DNA from: Ignavibacteriota bacterium
GTDB lineage: Bacteria; Bacteroidota; Ignavibacteria; Palsa-1295
DNA: 14,630 nucleotides
Assembly (NCBI GenBank): GCA_025357895.1
Contig: JANYLL010000351.1
Span: 1-14,630, forward strand
Direction: 5' to 3'
The translations under genes were made by a program, and so were the position numbers. Shown in pieces: positions 1-7,328 of the stretch. Positions within the stretch are counted from its first letter, which is position 1; each line of letters opens with the position of its first letter. Below the pieces are notes generated by a model. That model did not search any database, was not told the origin of the DNA, and saw only the letters and a list, made by a program, of their open reading frames with translations.

Positions 1-1295
1 CCTTCTTTCTCAGCCCAAGATGATGCCGGAAGAATTATATTTGCTCGCTCGGTCGTATCCGTCCTATTGGTCGCATGAACAGCAAAAAATTCAACTTTAT
101 CGAACGATAAATTATTCCGCGATAAGAAATCATCTTCAAGCGCATACACTACTTTGATCTTTCCTGATCGCAATGACTCAACAAGATCAGAACGGAATTC
201 TTTAATACCTAAAAGTTGTAAGCCATAAGCATTAGGAGTTTTATCGGCACGAATAAGAAGCTTAGCATCTTCGCCTACAACATTCGGAAAGTAACCTATA
301 TTTTTTGTAACGTGTTTTGCAAGTTCAGCAAAGGAAAAATTATCTTCGATCGTTGCAAAAGGTGAAGCGATAAAAACAACCTCTTCCGCTTTATATTTTT
401 TCAGAGCATTTGCAATGAATTGTGCAGCATCTCCGGTAGAAGCTTTTTGCTTATTAATATATGCTCCTGAAATTCTATCCTCGGCATTCACTGGAGGATA
501 TGCTTCAAGCCGTCCTTTATCACACATCCAAAAATCATTAACATTCGGATTGGTTCGCGGCTCCAAACGCAATATTTCATTATCACGAACACCTGCTCGG
601 ATATTACATCCTCGTGCACAATCGGGGCAGATCGTTTCAGTAAAAGACATATCCCATGGTCTTGCCTTAAATCTGAAATCACGACTTGTCAGGGCACCCA
701 CAGGACAAATATCGATGACGTTCATGGAATATGGATTGTCAAGCTGTGTTCCGGGATATGGTTCAATAGTTACATGATCGCCGCGCTCGACAAAAGTGAG
801 CACTGGCTGATCGGCAATTTCCTGACCGAAACGGATGCAACGTGAGCATGAAATGCATCGCTCAGCATCGAAGAGCACCGTAGGACCGAAAGGCACACGT
901 TTATCTTTATGAACCTTCTCTTCTTCAAATCGAGAAACACCCCGCGAATGTGTGAATGCGTAATCCTGTAATTTGCACTGGCCCGCTTCATCGCAAATCG
1001 GACAATCGAGAGGATGATTGATGAGCAAAAACTCCATCACATCTTCCCTGCCCTTTAAGGATTTTTCATCCTGCGTATGAACGACCATGCCATCACTTAC
1101 TGTAGTCGCACAGGCAATAGATAGTTTAGGAATTTTTTCAACATCGCAAAGGCACATGCGACAATTCCCTGCTACGCTTAGACCAGGATGCCAGCAAAAA
1201 TGCGGAATGTCGATTCCATTTTCTAAGGCAACCTGAATGACAGTTTGTCCTTGTTTTGCTTCAAATTCTTTTCCGTCTATTGTGACTTTCGGCAT
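1..1295 (-). CDS. nuoG: NADH-quinone oxidoreductase subunit G (complex I Fe-S subunit), 3'-truncated by window edge
   Basis: Electron-transfer subunit of the peripheral arm of respiratory complex I, passing electrons from the NADH site along Fe-S clusters towards quinone. My translation is open for 431 codons from ATG 1295 to the left edge. Visible ligand sets: C34, C45, C48, C62 for the N-terminal [2Fe-2S] cluster; H94, C98, C101, C107 for the His-Cys3 [4Fe-4S] cluster; C147, C150, C153 with C197 for a further [4Fe-4S] cluster; and C223-x2-C226-x3-C230-x27-C258, which matches the extra N7 cluster known from E. coli and Thermus NuoG. After C258 comes the typical CDKGR, and near the edge ANIILPASSW-AEKEG, a motif of the molybdopterin-oxidoreductase-like C-terminal domain. 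The gene starts 6 bp after ald, with AGAGGA touching the start codon. Other nuo genes would be expected beyond the left edge, but this cannot be seen. The family assignment is secure; total length is unknown. Confidence 0.95.
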   Translation of the reverse strand, partial: MPKVTIDGKEFEAKQGQTVIQVALENGIDIPHFCWHPGLSVAGNCRMCLCDVEKIPKLSIACATTVSDGMVVHTQDEKSLKGREDVMEFLLINHPLDCPICDEAGQCKLQDYAFTHSRGVSRFEEEKVHKDKRVPFGPTVLFDAERCISCSRCIRFGQEIADQPVLTFVERGDHVTIEPYPGTQLDNPYSMNVIDICPVGALTSRDFRFKARPWDMSFTETICPDCARGCNIRAGVRDNEILRLEPRTNPNVNDFWMCDKGRLEAYPPVNAEDRISGAYINKQKASTGDAAQFIANALKKYKAEEVVFIASPFATIEDNFSFAELAKHVTKNIGYFPNVVGEDAKLLIRADKTPNAYGLQLLGIKEFRSDLVESLRSGKIKVVYALEDDFLSRNNLSFDKVEFFAVHATNRTDTTERANIILPASSWAEKE

Positions 1296-1301
1296 TCCTC
1301 T

Positions 1302-2417
1302 TTACTTGATAAACATTTTCGAATCTTCATACTTCATATCAAATGCATCAGCTACACCTTTATAGGTAACGTGACCACCGATTACATTTAGCCCTGCACG
1401 CAGTTCCGGATTTAATGAAATGGCTCTTTCATAACCTTCGTTCGCAAGTTGAAGTGCATAAGGCAACGTAGCATTCGTTAGCGCAATAGTTGAAGTCATC
1501 GGAACTGCTCCCGGCATATTTGCAACGCAATAATGAACGACTCCATCAACAACGAATGTCGGATTCTCATGCGTTGTCGGTTTGCATGTTTCTATACATC
1601 CGCCCTGATCAACTGCAACGTCAACGATCACCGATCCCTCTTTCATATCTTTTAACATTTCGCGCGTGATCAGACGCGGCGCTTTTGCTCCGGGAATAAG
1701 AATTCCGCCAATGACAAGATCAGCTCGCTTAATAAGTTTGCGAATATTATAAGGATTAGACATCATCGTCGTGACATTCTTCGGCATTACGTCATCGAGG
1801 TAACGAAGCCTCGGGAGGCTAACATCTAATATTGTTACATGCGCTCCCAGTCCGGCAGCTATTTTCGCAGCGTTTGTTCCAACGATACCACCGCCTAAAA
1901 TTACAACATCAGAGGCTTCGGTACCCGGCACTCCGCCAAGCAGAACGCCGCGTCCTCCTTGTGTCTTTTCCAAATATTTCGCACCTTCTTGCGGAGCCAT
2001 ACGCCCGGCAACTTCTGACATGGGTATTAACAACGGAAGCGAGCCATCATTTTTCTGAACGGTCTCATAAGCGATTGCGATCGAACCCGATTTCACGATT
2101 GCATCAGTTAATATCTTGTCTGCTGCGAAATGGAAATAGGTGAAAAGCACTTGTCCTTTTCGGATCAGCGGATATTCAGGAGCGATCGGCTCCTTCACCT
2201 TCATGATCATTTCGGCGCGGTCAAAAACTTCTTTCGGAGTGGAGATGATCTCGCATCCGGCATCGATATAATCTTGATTTTTAAATCCCGAACCTACACC
2301 GGCATTTGTCTCAATGAGAATTTGATGTCTGTGACTCTTCAATATTTCCGCTCCGCTTGGTGTAAGAGCGACACGATTTTCATTCGATTTTATTTCACGC
2401 GGTACTCCGATGATCAT
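1302..2417 (-). CDS. ald: Alanine dehydrogenase
   Basis: Cytoplasmic NAD-dependent enzyme that reversibly deaminates L-alanine to pyruvate, ammonia and NADH. The product is 371 aa, the usual family length, and the start MIIGVPREIKSNENRVALTP is typical. Residues matching the family's active site are present: R15, K75 and H96 around the substrate and D270 in DVAVDQGGC. The Rossmann segment is VVILGGGIVGTNAA (172-184), followed by D198 at the end of the second strand, the acid that favours NAD over NADP. The C-terminal signature VVHYCVANMPGAVP is intact. No Shine-Dalgarno sequence precedes the ATG; the leader is almost pure A/T. The TAA stop is 6 bp before the nuoG start, so the two genes are probably co-transcribed, an unusual partner for a complex I gene. 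The gene is divergent from the MoxR ATPase. It appears intact and functional. Confidence 0.96.
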   Translation of the reverse strand: MIIGVPREIKSNENRVALTPSGAEILKSHRHQILIETNAGVGSGFKNQDYIDAGCEIISTPKEVFDRAEMIMKVKEPIAPEYPLIRKGQVLFTYFHFAADKILTDAIVKSGSIAIAYETVQKNDGSLPLLIPMSEVAGRMAPQEGAKYLEKTQGGRGVLLGGVPGTEASDVVILGGGIVGTNAAKIAAGLGAHVTILDVSLPRLRYLDDVMPKNVTTMMSNPYNIRKLIKRADLVIGGILIPGAKAPRLITREMLKDMKEGSVIVDVAVDQGGCIETCKPTTHENPTFVVDGVVHYCVANMPGAVPMTSTIALTNATLPYALQLANEGYERAISLNPELRAGLNVIGGHVTYKGVADAFDMKYEDSKMFIK

Positions 2418-2550
2418 AATATAATAAAATATAAATAGAATTTTTGTCCGCGATTAAACAATCGAAATTATGAAATAGTCTCTAAATGAATCGGGATTTT
2501 GCAAGATTAAAAAATATTTCCGGGATTCTTATTTGCATGGCATTTGGGCT

Positions 2551-2578
2551 TCAGACATCAGACTTCTGACATCGGACT
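2551..2578 (+). repeat. Four tandem heptamers TCNGACW
   Basis: Four consecutive 7-base units are seen: TCAGACA, TCAGACT, TCTGACA and TCGGACT. They lie 25 bp upstream of the likely ATG of the MoxR gene. An upstream in-frame TTG at 2544 would translate the repeat, which argues that the TTG is not the true start. The repeat resembles dispersed heptameric tandem repeats found in intergenic regions of several bacterial groups; its function here is unknown. Confidence 0.7.
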
Positions 2579-2603
2579 TTTCCATTGCTTATATTCGTAC
2601 TCA

Positions 2604-3917
2604 ATGTCTCATGCAGCACCGGCCGGATTTACTCCGGAAGTCTTTATTAAAGATCTCAAATCGGCGATGGAATTTGTCGAGCGGCGCGTTATTAACCGCT
2701 CGGAAGTCGTCGAACAGATTTTTCTTGCGTTGCTAATGGGAGAACACGTCCTTATCGAAAGCCGGACGGGGGTTGGTAAGACTCTTCTTGCCGATCAGGT
2801 CTTTGCAATGTTTGATGGCGCCCGTACATTCAAAGTACAAGCCTCAAAAGAACAGCAGCCTGACACCTATTTCGGCGGACTGGATATTGAAGAACTTAAG
2901 AAAGGTCGAATCATCCACAATACCGAAGGCTCACTAATCGAAAGCGAATTCGGATTCATCGATGAAATTTTCGATGCAAATGATTATACTCTTCGCGCAC
3001 TCCTTACAACGCTAAATGAGCGAGCCCTTGTTCGGGGTATTCAGCAAATGCCGGCGGCGATTCACACCGTAATATCAGCCACTAATTATCTTCGAATTTC
3101 TGAAATCACGGAGGCGCTTTTGGACCGATTCCTCTTCAAAGCTCTAATCACTGCAGATAAAGATCCATTTGTCCAGTATCAAATTTCTGAACAATATCTG
3201 AAAGCTTCCGGCAATGTCATAAAACCGCAGAAAAAGATTTCCTACGAATGGCTGAAATATGCAAGTTGTATTATTAAAGGCGAAGTTGAAGATCAGGTTA
3301 TTGTCATGAGTCCGGAGATGGTCTATTTTACAAATCTTGTAATTCGGCATTATGAAGTACAACGCAACCGAATGATGCAGGAACGTCCGCACGAAGAACG
3401 TGCCCGACAAAAGGATTTTTATATCTCTCCGAGAACTCAGGCAAAAGCCCTTGATCTGGTACGCGGACTAGCTTTTCTCAAAGGCAGAACCACTGTCGAA
3501 AGCAGTGATGTATGTAGGCTTCATTATTTATTATGCACATCGGGTATTCCGAGCGAGAAGGCATTGTTCCAAAAATCGTATGAAACATTAAATCACCTAT
3601 ACGGTGCTTCCGGAGGTTTTGATCAACTTTCGCAAATGTTGATGCTCGAAGAAGTCCTTAGACGTTTCAAAAACGACCCGTCCCTTCTGAAAAAGCCGAT
3701 CACCGAACTTGAGGGCTTTCAGATCAAACGCTCGATATTAAGCTGGGCGAAAGAAACATTTGGGTCCGCTGATGCTGACGTTGAACAGAAAAAACGACTT
3801 ACTGAGAATTTCCTATCACAAATCAAACCTGTAACTGAGGATCTTAAACAACTTAAGATGCATCTTGAAAAGGAAATAAAATTTGTTTTTGGCACTGATA
3901 CTGAACCTTTCCGCTGA
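2604..3917 (+). CDS. MoxR-family AAA+ ATPase, RavA-like
   Basis: Predicted 437-aa cytoplasmic AAA+ ATPase of the MoxR group, closer in motif layout to RavA than to classical MoxR. Such proteins act as chaperone-like ATPases, often with a VWA-domain partner. Visible motifs: Walker A SRTGVGKT (53-60, K59/T60), in which the usual first glycine is serine; Walker B FGFIDE (D120, E121); sensor 1 at N161 in SATNY; arginine-finger candidate R175 in LLDRF; sensor 2 R277 in ISPRTQ. The C-terminal ~110 residues are helical and charged (KQLKMHLEKEIK). I chose ATG 2604 over the in-frame TTG 2544 because the extra 20 residues are encoded by a tandem repeat and do not look like MoxR sequence. No Shine-Dalgarno sequence is visible. 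No VWA gene or other operon partner follows; the next gene is a secreted protein 244 bp away. The specific target is unknown. Confidence 0.88.
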   Translation: MSHAAPAGFTPEVFIKDLKSAMEFVERRVINRSEVVEQIFLALLMGEHVLIESRTGVGKTLLADQVFAMFDGARTFKVQASKEQQPDTYFGGLDIEELKKGRIIHNTEGSLIESEFGFIDEIFDANDYTLRALLTTLNERALVRGIQQMPAAIHTVISATNYLRISEITEALLDRFLFKALITADKDPFVQYQISEQYLKASGNVIKPQKKISYEWLKYASCIIKGEVEDQVIVMSPEMVYFTNLVIRHYEVQRNRMMQERPHEERARQKDFYISPRTQAKALDLVRGLAFLKGRTTVESSDVCRLHYLLCTSGIPSEKALFQKSYETLNHLYGASGGFDQLSQMLMLEEVLRRFKNDPSLLKKPITELEGFQIKRSILSWAKETFGSADADVEQKKRLTENFLSQIKPVTEDLKQLKMHLEKEIKFVFGTDTEPFR

Positions 3918-3938
3918 TGTGTTATTGACTTTAGCAAC

Positions 3939-3974
3939 TTTGTAAGAATAAAAATAAATTATTTCCTATATTTA
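3939..3974 (+). promoter_or_regulatory. Weak promoter candidate before the secreted-protein cluster
   Basis: TTTG (3939-3942) and TATATTTA (3967-3974) are 24 bp apart and resemble the Bacteroidota -33 TTTG and -7 TAnnTTTG elements, with one mismatch in the -7 box and long spacing. If real, it would give a leader of about 180 nt containing three CGTCACGGG repeats. This is tentative. Confidence 0.22.
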
Positions 3975-4010
3975 GGAACTTTGCATCTCAGAGATTGTTT
4001 AAGGGGCACA

Positions 4011-4127
4011 ATTAGAATCTTTTTCGTCACGGGAAAAGAAAAAATACTACATTAGGATCTATCGTTTGTTACCGTCACGGGATAACAAATTCACATACAT
4101 CAGCCGCTTTCAGGATTCGTCACGGGG
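4011..4127 (+). repeat. Three CGTCACGGG copies in the leader of the first secreted-protein gene
   Basis: CGTCACGGG occurs at 4025-4033, 4073-4081 and 4118-4126, spaced 48 and 45 bp apart. The first two are each preceded by ATTAGRATCT (4011-4020 and 4051-4060), and the third is extended to GATTCGTCACGGGG (4114-4127). Related copies lie before the next two paralogous genes at 4777 and 5787. The extended third copy ends 34 bp before ATG 4162. Whether these are regulatory sites or decayed mobile repeats cannot be told from this window. Confidence 0.6.
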
Positions 4128-4161
4128 TTTTGAAGCAGACTTATTTACATTTTTTGCTGCC

Positions 4162-4752
4162 ATGCTTTTGCCATTAAAATACAATCGTGAATTTTTCGTT
4201 ATAATTTTTACTTTATTAATCGCGATCTTTACTTGCTCGTTAAACGCTCAAGTACCTATCTCTACACACAGAAAAGACGTAGAACTCGCCTTTGCTAATG
4301 AAACGGAAGGCTCTGCTGGAACAATACAGTCATTGCGTTCACATGCAACTAGTGATAGCAAGATTATAAATGAGACACATAGTACTATTCCTTTCGGAAC
4401 AGGATCTGAAATGTTACTCGATATGAAGGGATATGATCAGGAGTTCACTAGAAGTTTCACCTTCACGAATAATTCCTCAGTAAAATTTACGATCAATAAT
4501 GTTGACTTTGAGAAAAAGGATAATAAATTTGATTTTGTTTCCATCGGACCGGATTCGGATCTGCCACTAGACGTTAATCCGGGACAAACTTTTACCATCA
4601 AGGTAACATATCATTCTTTTGACCGGAATATAACCTGCTCCGATAAATTACTCGTTCTCACAGAGCAAAATAAGGAGCCCTTTGTCTATCCTATCCAGGC
4701 TTTGCAGCAGCCTATGTCGGATATGACATGGAATCATAAGACGAAAAAGTAA
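4162..4752 (+). CDS. Secreted Ig-like (choice-of-anchor/ASH-type) protein, short paralogue without sorting domain
   Basis: No specific function is recognised. The 196-aa product starts with a Sec signal peptide (hydrophobic stretch ~11-24, probable cleavage after SLNAQ at 30), so it should be exported. Residues ~84-191 form one beta-rich module that aligns with 177-283 of the next gene at about 45 of 107 identities by eye, sharing DQxFxRS, VDF, LPxxxxPG, SFDR, TEQxKxP and a closing MxWN. The pattern of alternating beta strands and a PGxxF motif resembles the Ig-like ASH/choice-of-anchor D folds. The protein ends six residues later in a basic tail (HKTKK), where the third paralogue continues into a T9SS sorting domain. 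An in-frame TTG at 4066 exists, but the added 32 residues translate repeat DNA; ATG 4162 gives a proper signal peptide. No Shine-Dalgarno sequence is seen. The 22-bp gap to the next gene suggests one transcript. Confidence 0.72.
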   Translation: MLLPLKYNREFFVIIFTLLIAIFTCSLNAQVPISTHRKDVELAFANETEGSAGTIQSLRSHATSDSKIINETHSTIPFGTGSEMLLDMKGYDQEFTRSFTFTNNSSVKFTINNVDFEKKDNKFDFVSIGPDSDLPLDVNPGQTFTIKVTYHSFDRNITCSDKLLVLTEQNKEPFVYPIQALQQPMSDMTWNHKTKK

Positions 4753-4774
4753 CACATAACGTAATTATGTATTC

Positions 4775-5653
4775 ATGATTCGCCACGGAATCCTAAAAAC
4801 ACACAGCTTTTGGAGAACTCTAAAGTTAAGGGCACAGATTGCCCTCAGCTTCGTATTGTTTTTTTTCTGGCCAATGATTTGTGGCGCACAATGGCAAGCT
4901 CAAAATATTCTTACGCAAAATTCAGGATATAACTTCCGCGTCCGAACAGAAGATTCCGAATGTAAACCGCTTATTGCAAAGAATGAGACAAACGCTCAAA
5001 TTACAATCGAAAAATTAGAATCAGGACACCTGGCAGAGTGTTTCCAGCTAAACGACACAATCCACCTTCCGCATCGTTTAGCTCCAGGTGAATCAGTAAT
5101 AATTGGATTTGTTTGCTTCAGACCCAAAATAGCCAATAAGGAATATGAAGCAAATATCAATGTCATCGTTACCCCCGGTCAGCCTACAATTCGTACAGTA
5201 CACTTTCACGGAGCGAGTTTTGCAGAAGCTCATGTAGAGAATATCCCACCCACTGCACCGGGAGCTATGCTCGCATTTGATCCGGTGACAATGAAAGAAG
5301 GTGCTCTTATTTCTATGGTAGGAAAGGATCAGCAATTTATGAGATCCTACTCTTTTAAGAATACCTCGCAGGCTGCTGTGACCGTAACAGAAGTGGATTT
5401 TCAAAACCACGATCAACGATTCGATATTACTTCTATTGAACCGGGTGGATCTCTGCCGATCGAGATCGCTCCCGGAGAATCCTTCTCACTTCGGATTTCT
5501 TACAGCAGCTTTGATCGAGTCCCATTCTATAATCGACTTCTTATATCTACCGAACAATCAAAGAAGCCGCTTCAATATGAAGTTCGAGGCTTTCAACTTC
5601 CATTGTCTGAGATGGAATGGAATAAAAAAGAAAAAGAGACGCATCCAAAATAG
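4775..5653 (+). CDS. Secreted two-domain Ig-like protein, paralogue without sorting domain
   Basis: Function not recognised. The 292-aa product has a long, basic N-terminus and a hydrophobic core (~21-34) with probable cleavage after CGAQ (~39), consistent with Sec export. Two beta-rich modules follow. The first (~43-147) matches the first module of the third gene (LxxGESVxxGxVCF, NxEY). The second (~177-283) matches the single module of the preceding gene. The end is a basic tail (NKKEKETHPK) with no T9SS sorting domain. The ATG overlaps a palindromic repeat: residues MIRHGILK are read from GATTCGCCACGGAATCC. No other in-frame ATG precedes the hydrophobic core, although an unrecognised start downstream cannot be excluded. 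The gene follows the first paralogue by 22 bp and probably shares its transcript. A periplasmic or outer-envelope structural role is possible but is inference. Confidence 0.72.
   Translation: MIRHGILKTHSFWRTLKLRAQIALSFVLFFFWPMICGAQWQAQNILTQNSGYNFRVRTEDSECKPLIAKNETNAQITIEKLESGHLAECFQLNDTIHLPHRLAPGESVIIGFVCFRPKIANKEYEANINVIVTPGQPTIRTVHFHGASFAEAHVENIPPTAPGAMLAFDPVTMKEGALISMVGKDQQFMRSYSFKNTSQAAVTVTEVDFQNHDQRFDITSIEPGGSLPIEIAPGESFSLRISYSSFDRVPFYNRLLISTEQSKKPLQYEVRGFQLPLSEMEWNKKEKETHPK
4777..4793 (+). repeat. Semi-palindromic repeat overlapping a start codon
   Basis: GATTCGCCACGGAATCC forms GATTC/GAATC arms (4777-4781 and 4788-4792) and matches the copy at 5787-5802 except for one extra G. Its first G is also the last base of the ATG at 4775, so the element supplies the first codons of the second secreted-protein gene. 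Confidence 0.6.
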
Positions 5654-5741
5654 AGATTCAGGAATTGATCAGATCACGACTTTTGTTATCTTACATATTC
5701 TTTAGCTTCTTAAAAACGACTAAAGATAGAGGAAAAACTGT

Positions 5742-5763
5742 TGTCTACACGGAACAACAAACA
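5742..5763. repeat. Small hairpin TGTTGT/ACAACA
   Basis: Upstream of the third paralogue, TGTTGT and ACAACA form a 6-bp inverted repeat around a 9-base loop. There is no T-tract, so it is not a clear terminator. Otherwise the 192-bp gap between the second and third genes holds only the palindrome at 5787. Confidence 0.3.
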
Positions 5764-5786
5764 CACATAGATAAACTGCGTTAGAA

Positions 5787-5802
5787 GATTCGCCACGAAT
5801 CC
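5787..5802 (+). repeat. Perfect palindromic copy of the cluster repeat
   Basis: GATTCG (5787-5792), CCA, then CGAATC (5796-5801) is a perfect 6-bp inverted repeat with a 3-base loop. It lies 44 bp before the ATG of the third paralogue, a position similar to the copy before the first gene. Confidence 0.65.
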
Positions 5803-5845
5803 TGAATCGTCAGAATTATTTATTTTCTATCGAAGCCCCCTTCGT

Positions 5846-7282
5846 ATGAAACACAACCGAATTCAACTCGGCTGGCTTTGCTTTGCAATTGCCGCGCTTG
5901 GTATATGTATTGATCTGACTTCTGCCAATGCGCAGCAGAGTCAGAATGTTCTTGCGCCAAATCCACAGATTACATTCAATAAAGTAAAGGTCGGAAGCAC
6001 TGAGCGTGTACCTTTGACTGCTACCAATACGACGGGCCACCAACTTATAATAGGCAGTGTAAGCTTTTCTGTGAGCTCTGTATTCATTATTCTTACTGAT
6101 ACTATTATACTTCCCAAAGTCCTTGAATCGGGAGAGTCTGTAGTTCTCGGCAATGTTTGTTTTACATCAAGATCACCTAATGAGGAATATGTAAGTTACA
6201 TAAAAGTTAGTTTCTCCCCTCATTTGCATTCCGACGATGGTGAAATCCGCATTCATGCGACCACGGAAACTGATTCCACATTGCTCATACCCTGCCTCAG
6301 CGTCAACTTTGATTCTTCTCTTTTCGGACCAGTGTTTTACGGAGGCAAAGCGAACCGTACGATGAATGTTACAAATAATAAGGATACACTGATTTCCATA
6401 CGATGTATCGACTTCACGCTTGGCGATGCCAATGTCTTTTCAGGTGCAGGGAAACAATTCCCTCTTGATGTTCCACAACACGAGACGCGGCAGATACACC
6501 TTGCCTTCACACCGCTTGCTCCGCATTCCGATGGATCTGATAATTTCCGTTCAAAAGTGAAGATCGAATCTATGGATGCAACTGCAAACTGTTCTCCGGA
6601 TTTTGACATCTACGGTATGGCAATGAAGTCTACGGACATGAACACGCTCAATCCATTTGATCGTAGTTCCATTCTGCCTACCCTAAAGATGACAGGGACT
6701 ACGGAGATATTCGGGCAAACATTTCTTTTTCAGAATACCGATAGTGTTAATTTAAGGGTCATGTCAATTCTTTTGGATAGTACTTACGCGCATTTTACTC
6801 TGGAGCCAAAAGGTGCTTGCGCAGGCTTACCCATGACAGCAATTCCGGGAGAGATCATGGAAGTCCGTATAAGCCTTGATGCAAAGGATTCCGGAGCACT
6901 CTATACCAATAAGCTCCGCTTTAATTTGGGCAACGGAATGGCTCCGATGGTTTATCCTGTCGAAGCAATGAGAGTTGCAGACCAATTGGGAGTTCATGCT
7001 AATCTCTCTTCAGGTGAACGTTTTACTTTTTCGGCAATTCCCAACCCATCCTCAGGAAATATTACTATCCAAATATCTGGTACTGATAAAGCGGATATAG
7101 TTATTTATGGGACAGATGGAAAGCCTCTCATGATTCAAAAGGATATTTCATTCTGGATTTGGAATGGCAAATCCTCTGCCGGAATAAATGTCCCATCCGG
7201 AAATTATTACATACGGGCAACTGCGCAGGATGCAAAGGGAAAAGAGATCATAAAAACGAAACAAGTCGTCATAGTGAGATAA
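5846..7282 (+). CDS. T9SS-targeted secreted protein with three Ig-like modules
   Basis: Predicted 478-aa exported protein. A signal peptide is clear (hydrophobic ~9-22, cleavage near SANAQ at 30). Three beta-rich modules follow: ~34-142, similar to the first module of the preceding gene; ~150-260, unique in this cluster, with VTNNKD and FTPLAP features typical of choice-of-anchor D/ASH folds; and ~280-375, distantly similar to the shared module of both shorter paralogues. Residues ~394-478 form a T9SS type A sorting domain: IPNPSSGN (398-405), then DIVIYGTDGKPL, then VPSGNYYIRA and a terminal KTKQVVIVR. Known members of that family are moved across the outer membrane by the type IX system, the tail being cleaved on the way, so this protein is likely on the cell surface or released. 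No enzyme motif is seen; an adhesion or structural role is only a guess. No Shine-Dalgarno sequence precedes ATG 5846. Confidence 0.82.
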   Translation: MKHNRIQLGWLCFAIAALGICIDLTSANAQQSQNVLAPNPQITFNKVKVGSTERVPLTATNTTGHQLIIGSVSFSVSSVFIILTDTIILPKVLESGESVVLGNVCFTSRSPNEEYVSYIKVSFSPHLHSDDGEIRIHATTETDSTLLIPCLSVNFDSSLFGPVFYGGKANRTMNVTNNKDTLISIRCIDFTLGDANVFSGAGKQFPLDVPQHETRQIHLAFTPLAPHSDGSDNFRSKVKIESMDATANCSPDFDIYGMAMKSTDMNTLNPFDRSSILPTLKMTGTTEIFGQTFLFQNTDSVNLRVMSILLDSTYAHFTLEPKGACAGLPMTAIPGEIMEVRISLDAKDSGALYTNKLRFNLGNGMAPMVYPVEAMRVADQLGVHANLSSGERFTFSAIPNPSSGNITIQISGTDKADIVIYGTDGKPLMIQKDISFWIWNGKSSAGINVPSGNYYIRATAQDAKGKEIIKTKQVVIVR

Positions 7283-7328
7283 ACTCTATTTTATCTTAAT
7301 CTGCTTCTTCCACTTTCTTTTTTCAATT

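Noticed and set aside
415..777. Plus-strand open frame opposite nuoG
   Set aside because: nuoG has unmistakable motifs throughout on the minus strand; this frame has no recognisable features.
1832..2438. Plus-strand open frames opposite ald
   Set aside because: They are shadows of the conserved ald frame, with no signals of their own.
2544..2603. TTG-started N-terminal extension of the MoxR ATPase
   Set aside because: The 20 residues are mostly encoded by the heptamer repeat and do not resemble family N-termini; ATG 2604 fits better.
4025..4126. Three CGTCACGGG copies 45-48 bp apart, looking like a tiny CRISPR
   Set aside because: The shared unit is only about 9 bases, the intervals are unequal, related copies lie outside it, and no cas genes are present.
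4066..4161. TTG-started extension of the first secreted protein
   Set aside because: It translates repeat DNA and would put 32 residues before a good signal peptide.
7289..7328. T-rich stretch after the third secreted gene as its own terminator
   Set aside because: No stem precedes the T-runs on the plus strand; only the downstream hairpin facing the minus strand is convincing.
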